A stretch of DNA of 64,000 nt from Phycomyces blakesleeanus NRRL 1555(-) (Eukaryota; Mucoromycota; Mucoromycetes; Mucorales; Phycomycetaceae). Below the pieces are notes generated by a model. It was not told the DNA's origin and did no database searches. It saw only the letters and a list, made by a program, of their open reading frames with translations. This document shows positions 10,873 through 24,100 of the stretch, piece after piece. How positions within the stretch are numbered: the first letter of the stretch is position 1; each line of letters starts with the position of its first letter. The stretch covers positions 2,828,131 to 2,892,130 of the forward strand of contig NW_017265134.1 in NCBI RefSeq assembly GCF_001638985.1. Reading direction: 5' to 3'. Made by a program: the position numbers and the translations under genes.

Positions 10873-12443
10873 ACGAGGAGTAGACCGTTCTTCCTTTTTC
10901 TTTTACAAGAAATAATAATAATAATAATAATAGTAATAATCAAAGCAACAACAACAGCAACAACATCGAACATCGAACATCGAACATTATCAATATCAGC
11001 ACCCAACATCAAACAAAAAAAATCTTTAAAAGCAAATTTTTTTTAAAAATATCTTATATTTCCCCTCCTTCCCACAAAGTCCCAACCTTTTTTTTTATGT
11101 TTTGTAACATGGTCAGGACAAACGTATATTCTCCTTCTATTATTCATTTTATATTACAAAACGTTCTGTCAAATAAAGAAATCAAAACGATACATAGGAT
11201 TCAAAATATAGTGCTTTATTTTTATTTGATTTTAATATATGTTTTGTAGCCCCTTTAAAGAAATTCTGCTTTTTAGTAGTGGTATTTATATTATCTATTA
11301 ATTATTATTAGAGCTGTAACAATTCATTTATTCATGCAAAATATGCTTTTTTCTTTTACATATTTTAAGGGTCTTTACAATATTTATATATATATTGTAT
11401 TGAGATTAACCTTTGTATTGTTCAAATATGTAGTACACAACACCAATAGTACTAGTATTTCGAGATATCGGTATCGGTGCCAATATTGACTAATCATCTA
11501 TAATTTTGAACTCTTTCTTATTTTGGTTGTTATCCGCGTTGGTCAAGTGTAAAAGTGTAAAAGTGCAAAAGCGTCAAAATCAAATAAAAACGTTCAAAGA
11601 AAAAAAAAAGGAAGATGGTAATGATTACGAGATTTTCTAATTCATAAATTATAAATTATAAATTATAAATATAATGAACATCTGTTGTGAAAATGTGTTC
11701 TTTCTCCCTCAAAAAGTAAAAGCCAATCTGGCTATTAGACAATCCTACTTCTTTCAGTATGATCAACTTCTTCCCTCCGTCCCCAACCTCCGTTCCACCA
11801 ACGCTCAAGGCTTACAGTATCAATGTGATCACAAGAATCGTTTTTTTTTTGGGATACACCTTAAAGTGCCATGTGGGAAGCTCATTTCCGACATATTTTC
11901 TTAATTATGTTCCCATTTATTACCAATCGAGTCGTAGCTTTTGATACTCTGAATATTAAAAGGTCTGACTAGCTACAGCTTCATATTTACCTTTTGTCTG
12001 TAATCAAGTCAAAAGCACCTTTGGATATATAATACAAAGATTTATGAAAAATAAAATAAAAATCACACCTTTAACCCTTTTTTGTTTGAGACAAGCTGTT
12101 GGATACAGGAGGGCTTGTGTGGTGTGATTTTGTACTTTTAATGATCATCATTTCCCAGCATTTTGCTTTTTTTCTCTCTCTCTCTGTCTCTTTTAAAAAG
12201 TAGCACCACTTGTAATCAAGAAAGACAATGGCAAGGACGAAGAAGGGGTCATCACATGTATTCTCAAAAATTCAAATATATATATATATATAAATATAAA
12301 AGAGAGAGAATCCAAAAGGTAATTTATTTTCTTATATCAACAACTCTTTCCAAATCTCTTTCACTTCAATTTCAATTTGAATCTTTTGCTACCCCAAAAG
12401 TAAATTCCAAAAAGTACAAGTCACTATCACAAAAAGAAAAGAA
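10873..12443. other. Intergenic
   Basis: This begins with the 3' flank of the repeat protein (AAT runs and three tandem cgaacat units at about 10966-10987). The rest is AT-rich. Frames around 11674-11944 are short, unsupported by splice signals and match nothing I know. A pyrimidine stretch near 12170 and a (TA)n run at 12280 precede the next gene. Confidence 0.5.
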
Positions 12444-12896
12444 ATGACCACCGGAACTACCAAGCAAAAAAAGGCCCAAGTAAGCTCAATGTCAAAGTCC
12501 AAAGAAGAACCAAAGAAGAAGAAGAGCTCGGTCAGTTCCATTTTTGCTTCCAAAGAAGACCCCAAGGCAAAGAAGTCCAGTCCAGGAGCAGCGTCCCATC
12601 ATCACAAGGAGGAGCCAAAACCTAAGAAATCCACTCCTGTAGCATCAACCACCGCCCACAAAGAAGAGTCCAAGGCCAAGAAACCAACCATGAGTTCCAT
12701 GCTAAAATCAAAGGACACCGAGCCAAAGAGAAGCATCTTCACCAAGGACAGAACTCATCCTGAAAGATCCCATTCAACAAAAGACACTACCTTTAAGCCA
12801 GCAATTTCCAAGCCTTCTGGAAGCCTGAGTGATCCAGAGAAGTCTACCTCAAAGCATCCCAAAGGAATCAAGAAAGTCAAGAAAGCCAAGGCATAA
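12444..12896 (+). CDS. Small Lys/Ser-rich repeat protein, unknown
   Basis: Single exon, 150 residues, about a quarter lysine, predicted to be disordered. Five degenerate units of about 20-25 residues centre on SKEEPKKKKSS, SKEDPKAKKSS, HKEEPKPKKST, HKEESKAKKPT and SKDTEPKRSI. They are followed by a Ser/Lys/Pro tail ending in KKVKKAKA. Ser-rich blocks (SSM, SSI) separate the basic motifs. I recognise no family. High lysine and alternating acidic pairs suggest nucleic-acid or cytoskeleton binding, but that is only inference. The ATG follows an A/C-rich leader, as in other genes here. The higher GC and regular repeats argue that it is a real gene. Confidence 0.6.
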   Translation: MTTGTTKQKKAQVSSMSKSKEEPKKKKSSVSSIFASKEDPKAKKSSPGAASHHHKEEPKPKKSTPVASTTAHKEESKAKKPTMSSMLKSKDTEPKRSIFTKDRTHPERSHSTKDTTFKPAISKPSGSLSDPEKSTSKHPKGIKKVKKAKA

Positions 12897-15013
12897 TATC
12901 CTTAAACACAATAGCATATCATCGAGGTAAACTACAATACATTACAGTGTATTCTTAATTGTTTCGATAAATTTGCACTTGACTAACAATATACATTTTC
13001 ATGTATTATTTATTTGTTTATAATAGAACTTGTACGATTCTTAAGGGTTTAACACAATGTTTGCAAGAAACATAGTAGGAAGGATGGCCTCTTTTAACAT
13101 ATTTGCTTAACATCATTCTTGTAAACCGTGCTTGTCCTTCATAAAAGCTCTATCATAACCAAAAATAATAAAAGCAAAAAAAAACATATTATATTTAATG
13201 CAATAAACTTCATCTAGTCTAGCACTCTCTACCTCACTAAATAGCATTACTTTCAGTCACAGATTAATTGTTGATAATATATTGATGTATTCATTTTATA
13301 AGAGAAAGAACAATAGGGTGTTTTTAGGTTGAGCTGAATGTATAAATAACAAGCCTGTCTTTGATATAATAAGAAAGACATATAAAACGGCACATGTAAC
13401 AAGCCATAATACTATAGTTACACATCTTTCCTTACAAGAAGTGTGGTGAGATGAAAGTTGTGGCAAAATGAAATTATAACTCGCTATTTTTTCCTAATAC
13501 GTTGATACGTTCCATATCGATCTCAGTAAAGTGTGGAGGGTACACTGGGAAATCCGAATGTATTTGTACGTCGGGAAGCACTGAGCAATCGAGGAAGAAA
13601 GCCTGTGATAATAACACTCTATCAATTATGCCCATAACAAGTATAATGGGTGCTTATTAATAAGATTCTTGGACCAAAACTAACCCATGTTTTGGAAATT
13701 TATGTGTAATTAAAGAAAAATAGCTAGAGTACCATAGTTGAGTATATTTTATATCTCTTTATACGAGTAACCAACAGACCAAGGCCAGCAGTAATATGTA
13801 TTATACTTTTAGGTTAAAGTAAATTCAATATGTCTTTAACGGCTGACTATCATGTACTGGAAATATATATGCTGCTATATAAATAGGATAAAATTTAACC
13901 CGTGTATTAAGAAAGAAAAGAAGGTAGAAAGTATCCAAAAATATCGTAATTAGCGATATTGATATCAATTTATTAAATGTTCTATACACTCAATCTTTCA
14001 TAGGCCCTACTCGTGCTCATCCAATACAAATATCGCTAATTTGTATTTCACAAAAAGCCGTATCGTGTTTTGATCATATTTTAAAGAGGCATTTTGAGAT
14101 TTTGGATTAGCACTGTGTATTTAATGAGACCCAAACATTGTTTCGTTGCTCGCCTTTCTTTTTATGTTAGTTTTTGGGGGTCGACCAATGCAAATTACAA
14201 TTATTTCTAATATATAAATGTTATATGATGCTATTGGTTTGATAATAGATAAAATGGGGTTTGTATGCTTTCAATACTTCCAAGTCTAATATTGCCCCCC
14301 CAAAAGGCTAATCGGTACTTACAAACACTGTAACTTGTATACACAACTTTGTCCGCATTCACACTCTCTGGAAATCAATAGTGTACTTCTTCTTTCCATT
14401 CTTCTACTAAATTCATCTTTTTTTTTTGTTGTTTTTGTTTTGATACACTTTGGTCCATTCAATTTTTGTACCAATGATTTCTGAATAAAATTTATATATA
14501 TATATAAGTCTGCCAGTGAGAAAACTAAAGCCATAATGTACATATCTCCAATTAGGCTTTTTGACTCTTGTTCTAAAGCACTGTCAATTGATATGATATC
14601 ATTTACTGTTGTGGAAATTTCCCGTTGCAAAAAAAATAAAAATAAAAATAAAATAGCTGGATGTCAATCAGAGTACACTATGTTTCTGGAAATCAATGCT
14701 TTACCTTGGCTACTCCTGTAGCTGAATGATCGTATGGAATCAACCAAATGTGTATGTATATATGTATAGGTATGTATCTATGTATGTCTATACATAGATA
14801 CATACATTCATAGTAGATATACAGCTAGATAAATAAATATAACAAAAAATGTTTAGTGTGGCTAAGGAGGCATTTAACGATCTCCTATTTGACTTCAAAA
14901 GGAAATTCCTCCAATAGCGGAGAATCGGAACCGTCACATCACCTAAAATAGACTTTGACTATGATAAAAAAAAATTGTTACCAAGAATCAAGGGGTTTCT
15001 GTATACACACACT

Positions 15014-15062
<49 letters not shown>

Positions 15063-15124
15063 TTCCTTTTCTTCTTCTCTTCATTTGCATAAGAAGTTTG
15101 TATCTTTACTTGAGCTCCTTTTTG
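12897..15124. other. Intergenic with possible exon fragments
   Basis: No complete gene can be built. On the minus strand 13474-13602 reads as a possible terminal exon: acceptor ttatcacag, 42 codons including LPDVQIHSDFPVYPPHF, then a stop. Minus-strand sequence at 14319-14630 is also open, ends in a Cys-rich part (RECECGQSC) and reaches a GTAAGT donor near 14312. The two may belong to one unrecognised or decayed minus-strand gene. The region ends in a (TA)n microsatellite (about 15016-15060), the 5' flank of the next gene. Confidence 0.3.
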
Positions 15125-18100
15125 ATGGCAAAGAGCAATGAGCAATTCCTCCGCATTGGTGATGACATATTTTTGTTTGATGAAGACAGTAATGTTCTAG
15201 TGGCCGAGAATCCACTCGAGACACGAGCATGTGCTCGCCCTACTGTCAGTAATCACCTGTCGTCTGAATCTCTCGGTACATGCATCTTCACCATCGAGCC
15301 CCAGCAATCCCACACAGAAACAAGAGCCCTAGAGATGTTCCTCGGAGACGATGAGGCCCTCGACACCTTAAGCTCCGAAGGTTCGCCTGAAGAACTAGCG
15401 GAGCTCAGGCAATTGCAGTCCAAGTCCAGAAAGGAACGTCTTCAGAACGACACCGAGAAGAGACGCCTGTTCGGAAAGCCAGTGTTATATGGCCAGGTTA
15501 TTCAGATGTATAATAGCCACTTTAGCAAGTACCTTACAGTAACTGGAAGAACATGCAAGACCGATGTATCACACCTACAAGTTAATCTCTCCAAGGAGAT
15601 AATTGGCTATTTCAAAATCATGCCACGATACAGAATCCGTGTTGATGGAGAACCTGTCCGATGGGGAGACACAATTGCTATACAATGTGTTAGGCCTGAA
15701 GGATATCTCAATGTTGGCACAAAACCACTGCACTCTGACGTTCACTCAACAGACTACTACGAAGTATATTCTCACACCCGTATATCCTCATGGACCATGA
15801 AGTGCCATAGTTCTGCTGCGGTCAATCAAGATGCCACAAAATCAAAGTATATAAATTCCGCACAACTTGTCAGATTTTATCACAAAGAGATGGAAGCTTA
15901 CCTTGAAACACCTGTCCTCGATCGGTAAATTCCACATACACAAACACACACATATATATATATGTATATAAAATGCGATTAGATTTTTCAAAGCTGGATC
16001 TGATCTAGGAATTCATGGTGTATGTATTTATTATTAGAGACGATGGGGATGTACGACTAAAGAAACACATTCTCAACCCTTTGGATCCTAAAGAGAGCGA
16101 TTCCCCATTAGCATTTTGGGAGGTAAGATGTGCAAATGCTTGTGTTGTATCTTTCTCTTTCTTTTAATATGTAAACTAAACATAAAATATATACATTTCC
16201 TGTGCTACATGATCTCCTTTTAGATTGAAAATGCAAAAACGAACAATGGATCCAAGGTCCGGTGGAAAAAATCTGTCCGCATTCGACATGCTGCTTCCCG
16301 GTCATATCTTTATATCGATCCCAACAATGTCCGGATTGATATGTCAACCCACAAAATAACCTTTTCTCTTGGATTGATGAAAGATCCTCCGTGTGTCGAT
16401 AATAACGACGCGACCCTTTTCACACTTGTGCCCATATCTGAACCCACACGTTCAGGAGTACCATTTGGATCTTATATTCGTATTCAACATGTGCTGACCA
16501 AATGTTGGATCCATGCTGCAGGTGATGATGAGGTCCAGAATGTGTCTTCGGTTCCAATGCCTTTTACACTTGCGCCAGATCCGCTTTCTCATATGCAAAG
16601 CAAGATACCTATACCTACGTTGCACAGCATATCTAAAATGAACAAACCGTCCGTAACTTCCACAACCAGTCGTTTGGCAACAAGAAACTATACACGCTAT
16701 GATTCTTCTATGGATGGAAAATCCTATAGTATCTCTCATGAACAAGAGGAAGCATCAGGCTACCATGTCACCGCTTCTCAAGACTTTTATTATCATGACT
16801 GCTTTACGATTACCCTGGTAAACGATTCCCTGAGAGACACTTTCAACTATGTGAATGAACTCTTGCCACGCCTTCAATGGTATCTCAGGAAAGAAAGAAA
16901 GCCAGATCCGGAAAGTGAGGATATCGGAGAAGCAAGCAATTTCCCTATAACACGATCAGAGTTCGACAGCATAACAGAGATTTTGGTATTGTTTGTTAGG
17001 TGTTTTTAAATTGTGCGTGCTTAAGTATTATATTTTTTTTTAAAAAAAAAAACTTGGAAAATGTAGAAAGAGCTTGTGCGGTTCTGTACTGATAGTAAAG
17101 AAGCCGATCTCGTACGCCGTGTAGGGCTCCCAGAAGAATGTGAGTAAAGCTTACCTGAATAAGATTAATATATATATATATTTAAAAAAGAAATATTTGA
17201 AACAGCGAATTGATATATGTATGTGTATATGTATATAGATCATCAAAGTCTTATTCGTGATAATGGTATTATTGAATGCGTTGTCAACATGATCCAAATT
17301 CCATTTTCCTTGGCCAAACGTTACGAAATGAGAAATGACGGACAGTCCGATAATTATAAGAGACGTGAACCAGCTTCTGAGGACGTTGTTCCAATCGATA
17401 CTCTATTTAATCCACAAGAGAGCCGTCTTAAAACAATTCTTACATTGTGTTACAATCTTCTTCGAGTCTTTCTGGTGGGTGGATCCAAATACGAAGAATC
17501 AAACGAGCATGTTAAGAATCAACTGCATGTCGTAAAAGTGGCTGGTGATGTGGGGATCGAGCTGTTTGTCCAGCATCTGGCATATCAAGTGGGAGCCACT
17601 GACATGATGATAAAACTTCTTTACGACAACAACACAATTGTGGAGCGGGTTTCTGCATTCAGACCCTCAGTTATACAGATCTTGATCAATCTTGGTCGTA
17701 AGAAAATGAACGCGGTGATCAGAGGTTTACAGAACTCTACGCCAATGTTAGCCGAAGATGATTATGAGTCAGCTAGCATATTTGATCTTCTTGCTGCATT
17801 CTGTCACACTGAAACCCGTGGATTATTGGTCTTAAACCGTGATCAAATCCTCGACCAGATGTTCAATCTGGCTGATCCAAGTAGATCTTTTTTGGAGATG
17901 CGGATCCCACACGATACTGGTTCTGTAGAAATCAAGTTCTTGAACGACGAGTGGAGAGACCTCGATATCCTTCTATATGAAAATCTACCGACTATTAGGT
18001 GCTTTATCCAGAGCCTTTTAAATCTTGTATATTCCCTTTCATTTGGCGCAAACACAAAGTATCTTGATCTTATACGGCTATTTATTGGAAAGACAGTGTG

Positions 18101-21100
18101 CCTAAAATGCATTGGATACGTTAATCTTCCATGCCAGATAAGAGCGATATTCTGCGATCTATTAAGAGGTTATTATATATACATATACCTATATGCCTTT
18201 GATTGTGCTATTTTTACTCTTACTGATTCATTTTCTTTTGACTTTTGCGTGTAGTACTCTACATTGATATTTCACCCTTTAGTGAAGTTGTTTTATCTGA
18301 CTTTACCATGCAATACAATTTGCTCGATGATTCAAATGAGTATCCTTCTGGAGGAACCGGAAGTGTTGAAAGCAAATCACCGGAATTCTTTGATCATCTA
18401 AAGCATTGGACACTTGTATTTCTAGATGACAAAAGCCATCAGGTTGGTAAATCTTTCACTCTTTCTTTAAACGGTTAAATAAGAAACAAAAAGGTTAAAT
18501 TACTAGCACACACACACACATACATACATACGCATATATATTTATATAATTTATATTGTATTTTGTAGCTTACAGAGCTTAAAGACGAAGTTGCTTTCCT
18601 ATCTTCAGTATTAACCCTTGTAAAAACTCAATTAAGACTTGGGTTTTTTAGTGAAGCTGATGATGTAAAGCGTCTTTTTAGAGCCCTTGTTTATGTATTA
18701 GATGGGCGTACAGATGCTCGGTATGAACTTATATTTTATATGATATTTTTTTTTCTGTTACTTATATTACATTAGTAATGTAGACCATCTCAAAGTGATG
18801 ACTCAGTCAAAAGAACCTAGATACTGGTAAATAAGATACACAAAAAAAACAAATATCTTATATAGCAGCAGAAACCGGACCTAAAAGAAGAAGATATGGT
18901 TTTTAACATAAGATATTCTTGATTATTAGGGTAGAACGGTTTCTTTTGACAGAGGAAAACCAAGGTATTATGAATGCCAAAATTCAGATACTGGAAATCT
19001 TTGATCTCATTTTCGATTTACGGCTACATGTTCGGATGAGCAAGTTAACACACAAGTGGAAAATCATGGAGACGTTAGTTTTCTCTTCCTTTCTTTCTTT
19101 CTTTTATACCTTAGTCTTTATTGATTATAACATTCTTTTTTACATGACTTTTGAACAGGAATACAAGTAGTGAGCCTCCGTTCTCTCTTCGTACTACATT
19201 AACAACAATTTTTGAGGAAACACAATTAAGACAAAGAGAAAAAAGTTTGATGCCTATACTTAAAGATATTTTAAAGTACCAGTACGCACCACTGAAACGT
19301 ATTGCCGTAGTAGTTATGCACAGGATCTACAATGATTGTGAAGGTAAAGGACACGATACATTTTTTTTTCAATAACTACCACCCTATTTTCTGTATTTCT
19401 ATTAACCACAGATTCCTCTATATATGTTAGACTTATTTAAGAAAGCATCCCAAGTTTTAATTCTGAACCAAACACAACAAGTTCTTGTTTACCATGGAGT
19501 AAAGAAACGGTTGACCCAGCTTCGATCCTTCTTGTCTGTGGACCGACTGAGCACACATCACCTTCCACACATTGAACATGTCCTGACCGAGTTCAGTAGT
19601 TTATTTCACGGGAAGACTATCGACTTTAACGATCAGACATGTGCACTTGAGAATTCCCAAGACCAGCGGAATATATACGGAAAGATATTCAAAAACTTAA
19701 AAGCACATTTCGTTGTAGTCCAACTCTTGCGTGCACTCAGGGCACCTCTGATTGAAAGTCAAGATATGTCGGATAGTGAAGAAGAAGAAGATAATGATGT
19801 TCGCCTCAGAACGCTTACAGCTTGCTTCGATTTCTTGGTTGAAATGACAATAGATGATAAAGAGCTCCAGGTAAGCACATATAAGCATATTTAAATGTGT
19901 CTGTGTACAAGAGTTCGATTTAGAAAACACATAACTTAATAGAGTTCTGTTAATTCGTAGGGTCCTTTCGTTTTAAAAAATATCGATCTGCTGATAGATG
20001 CCAGTGGATTCCACCCAATGCTGGCAAAAAGTCTTTACAAACTTTGTGGAAACAATCTTTTCATCAGTGTCCGTGTACGGGAAGAGCATATTAAACATAT
20101 GCTTGAAGAATCACAAGGCCACCAGAGTGAATACTTGCGTATATTGCATGACTTTATGAAGGCTCAAGGAAAACTCATAAAAAAGCATCAAGATTGTACA
20201 ATGCGCCTAATTATGGAGAATCGTACATTGTATGTACCCTTCAACACACCCCAGGACTTGATATCTTCAGAACATATTGATTACTGCGTCGAGTTAATTG
20301 AGCTTCTGTCAGTATGTGGACAAGGAGATAACAGCTTTGGACAATCGGTTAGTTACTTTTTTTAAAAAAAAAAGAATAGTAAAGTAAAGTAAAGTAAATT
20401 ATATCTATATATGTACTAAAATATTGGATGGCTTTTAGTTTGCACGTACCATATTTTCAATTCAGGATGTTACCGCAATAATACAAGATCCATCGTCTCC
20501 ATCAACGCTGAAAACAGCTATGCTGCGATTCCTTGCTTCTGTCTATCTTGATAATACGGAAGTTCCTTCGAGTGTGCCTGTCAGCGATAACAAGAATATC
20601 CGCACAATAATGGAGTCTGCTCACAATGAGATGATAAAAGCCAAGGTCAATCCAACCAAAGATATTATGGATTATGTATATAATGGTGTTCTAGTATTTT
20701 TGAGAGCAGTATTTGAGCATCACATTTCGGTCGAAACAGCAGTAGACGAGGCTTTGTTCTTACTGTGCCCACGATTAGTGGATCTAACAGTGGACTTACT
20801 TACACGTGCTGCAAATGATAAGCATGCCCTTCAACACACGCTTGCATGCATTGATAGCATGATCAATGTGTCGGGTTTCAGAGGTAGCATTGATCCGGAG
20901 AAACTTCGTGACAAATTGCGAGATGCGATCACACGGCTCACAGGCAGCACAAAGCAGAATATCAAACCACTAGATTCAATGAATGCAAAATTCCAAGGCT
21001 TTATTCGTGCTCTCATGGCCCATAATGGTGTGCTGCAACTCCAAAAAGAAGAATTTGAAAAAATGTGTAAGTAAACAGGATATCTCGAATATTCATATTG

Positions 21101-24100
21101 TATTTCTTTAACTCGGTTTTTTTTTTCTACACAGGTTCACATTTCAGTTTAGTGGACGCTAACTCTGAAGAAGACGTCAAATCTTTAATTGACTATCTGT
21201 CGATGATGATGGTATCAAAGAGCCAAGACAAAACAGAGCATTATCAAGTTTCTACAATTGAGATATTGGAAGAAATACCGCTTCGTCATATTCGGAACCG
21301 TTCTGATAAAGCTATGAGTTCAGCTGTTCAAGCAGAAGCATTAGAAGCCAAAAAAGTTCTTGCCCAGAACACTCTTAATCGGCTCGGATGTACACTTGTT
21401 GCCCAGAACCTTTTATCTTCTCCACGACGACAGATTTTTGAAGCAGCCTTGAAACTCTTGATATCTTTGCTTGAAGGTGGAAATAAAAACGTCCAAGATA
21501 AACTAGAAGAATATTTCTACAGTATCCGGTAAGAAACATGCAACAAAAATTATTCACTATCAATCTTACACAACGAAAGCTCTAACATGTATTTTGGTTA
21601 TAGAGAAGAACGCTTTTTTTACTCTTTCCACCAAAGATTAGAAGATGGTATTGCATCTCTCAAAGAAGCTCAACTTCACTTGATTCGCACAGCATACAAA
21701 ATGAACCGGCAACAATGTATATTGAGCCTTGATACGCTCGAAAACCGGTCGATAAAGGCGTTGAAGAAATCTAATGGTCATCGTCGCCACTCGTCTTCTA
21801 TCGACATTTCTCGTAATAGCCATCGAAAACGTATTAAGCAGCAAACACAAACCTCTACAGAATCTGCGCTGATTTACCAAAAGATATCAACACTAATGGC
21901 AAATGAGACTGGCGAATTTGGAACAGCCAATGAAGATTTTGAAGGGATGAAGGATACTATGCGCGCTCTTCAACTTATGGTAGAAGGACACAATATCAAT
22001 TTGCAGACTTATTTGGCCAAACAGCCTGATAATATCAAAAGTTTCAACATTGTACAAGACGTAGTTGAATATCTTCATGCAATTGTGCCATTGTGCAGTA
22101 TTCAGAATGTTAGATTGATCATTCAAGTTCTAGATACTATTACAGAGATGGCACAGGTATATTTTATAACATTAACCTGTCTTGTGTGTGTAAACTGATG
22201 GCTGTTTTTAAAAATAATAATATTACTACAATAATATTACAAACTTAGGGTTGCTTGGAAAATCAGGTATAGTCGTCATCTTTCTTAAAGAAAAAAAACA
22301 TACTTTCAAAAGTGCAATAAGTACAACGCAATTGACAATTTTTTTATTCGCTTTTATACATTAGGTGACGATCTTTAACGACAAAGTCATCAATCCTTTC
22401 AACACTATATTGCGAGAACCTTATGTGAGCTGCCCAAGCTCACTTGTGAATGAACTGAAGGTAGAAGTATTGTACTCTAGACTATATTTTCCTCTAAACG
22501 ATTACCAGTTGCTCATATACATTTTATGTATAAGTGTAAAGTAGTTGTTTGCTTGCTGAGTTTATTAGAAGGAGGAATTGAAAACAGTGATACAATTTTC
22601 AGAGAGATGGCCGCATCTTTAGATCTGTCAATTGTGAAGCGCAATATGAATACAATATACGTGAACAACGTGGATAATCTAGAACACCCTTCTGTATTTG
22701 ATAAGCTTGAGTGCGGTTTTCTTTACTGTATGCTTGTTATGACCCTGTCCCCAGCGCTAGATGAAACTCAGGTAAAAAAGTATTAAGTTAAGCTTACATG
22801 TATATATATATATATCGCTCAACTTAATCTTCACTTGTACATATAGCATTCTATGTTTAGTGGAAATGTTGCGTTCGAATATTTTCAAAAGAACACAGGA
22901 AAGATTGAAGTAGTTATGGACTACGGTCAAGAAAAACAACTCTCTCGCGTTTTGTTTCCTATACCGGAAGTGTGTAACTACCTGCGTGAAGATACAAAGC
23001 AACGATTCTTATGGAATGTTAAACGGTAAGAAGTCAAAAGGTTATAAAAAAAACCCTGGGTCTGCTTCATTTTCAGCACCATGCGTATATTCTAATTACT
23101 TGTTTTTTCTTTTTTTTTGTAGTGATTCGCCGTCTGCTAAAATTGAGGATTTCGTTCAACAGTCAAGTAGTATTATTTATGAGTATGTAAAAGTGAGATG
23201 ATTTTTGTGTAAATGTATAAAATTTATTTAATGCATATTATAATTTAGAATTAAATACCAAGCAAGAGTTGCCAGTAATAAGTACCTCTCGCTACTAACA
23301 GAGTACAGCTCATTCTGGTGGCAGGCGTCATATGGTGTTACTATAATACTAAACCTTTTGATGCTAATTTACTCGTCCTTGTTAACACAAACTGAACCGG
23401 GATCCCGTCACGTTGACCATATCAACACTTTTCGGATATTTTTGGGAGTTATACATTTGTTTCTGTGGGTCTTGTCTACTGCAGAGTTCTACTTTATTCA
23501 ACTTCCAGTTCTGGTTAATCGCCACTCATCTAAAAGCTCGGATATACAATTGGATAACCTGGTCACTTCAGATGAAAGTGTAACTGAAGAAGAAGGTTCA
23601 TTTTTCAGTGAATTATTTTCTCAAAGAGTAAGTTAAATTGAATAGCGATCCTTTGAGCTTCAACTGTCTGACCATCCTCCATTTTTGTGGGTGTGATAAA
23701 TTCTACAAAGAGATTCAACTTGAGCTTTGTATTGGCTAGTATCTCTGAATCTCAGTTTTTATACCATATTTTGATGGTTGGTTTTTCAGCAATTGGATTA
23801 TATTACCCTGGATTTCACGCTATTCATCTTCTCGATTTTGTGTTCCGTGATCGTATTCTTCAAGGAGTTATTTCAAGTATTACTCTTAATGTCAGCTCTA
23901 TCACAAGAACGGTAAGCTACGGGAAAGTTAATCAAAGAACAAATATATTTATATCGATAAATATTTGCTTTATGGTTTTTTATTTGTTTTAGGCACTGCT
24001 CGGAATTATCGTAGTATACATTCATAGTGTTGTTGCCTACAAATACTTCCGCACAGAATTCGATGGGACTAAGGGCTTGTTTTGCGGATCTCTTTCGGAA

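Noticed and set aside
11674..11944. Two overlapping short plus frames
   Set aside because: No motif, no splice support, and homopolymers inside the frame.
12228..12290. ATG followed by MARTKK, resembling a histone H3 start
   Set aside because: Only the first six residues match; the frame then enters (TA)n sequence. Coincidence.
14849..14917. 22-codon frame starting MFSVAKEAF upstream of the channel
   Set aside because: Too short to support; no splice link to the channel gene.
14975..15124. 50-residue N-terminal extension of the channel
   Set aside because: It translates a (TA)n microsatellite as Tyr/Ile repeats; the ATG at 15125 sits at the conserved N-terminus.
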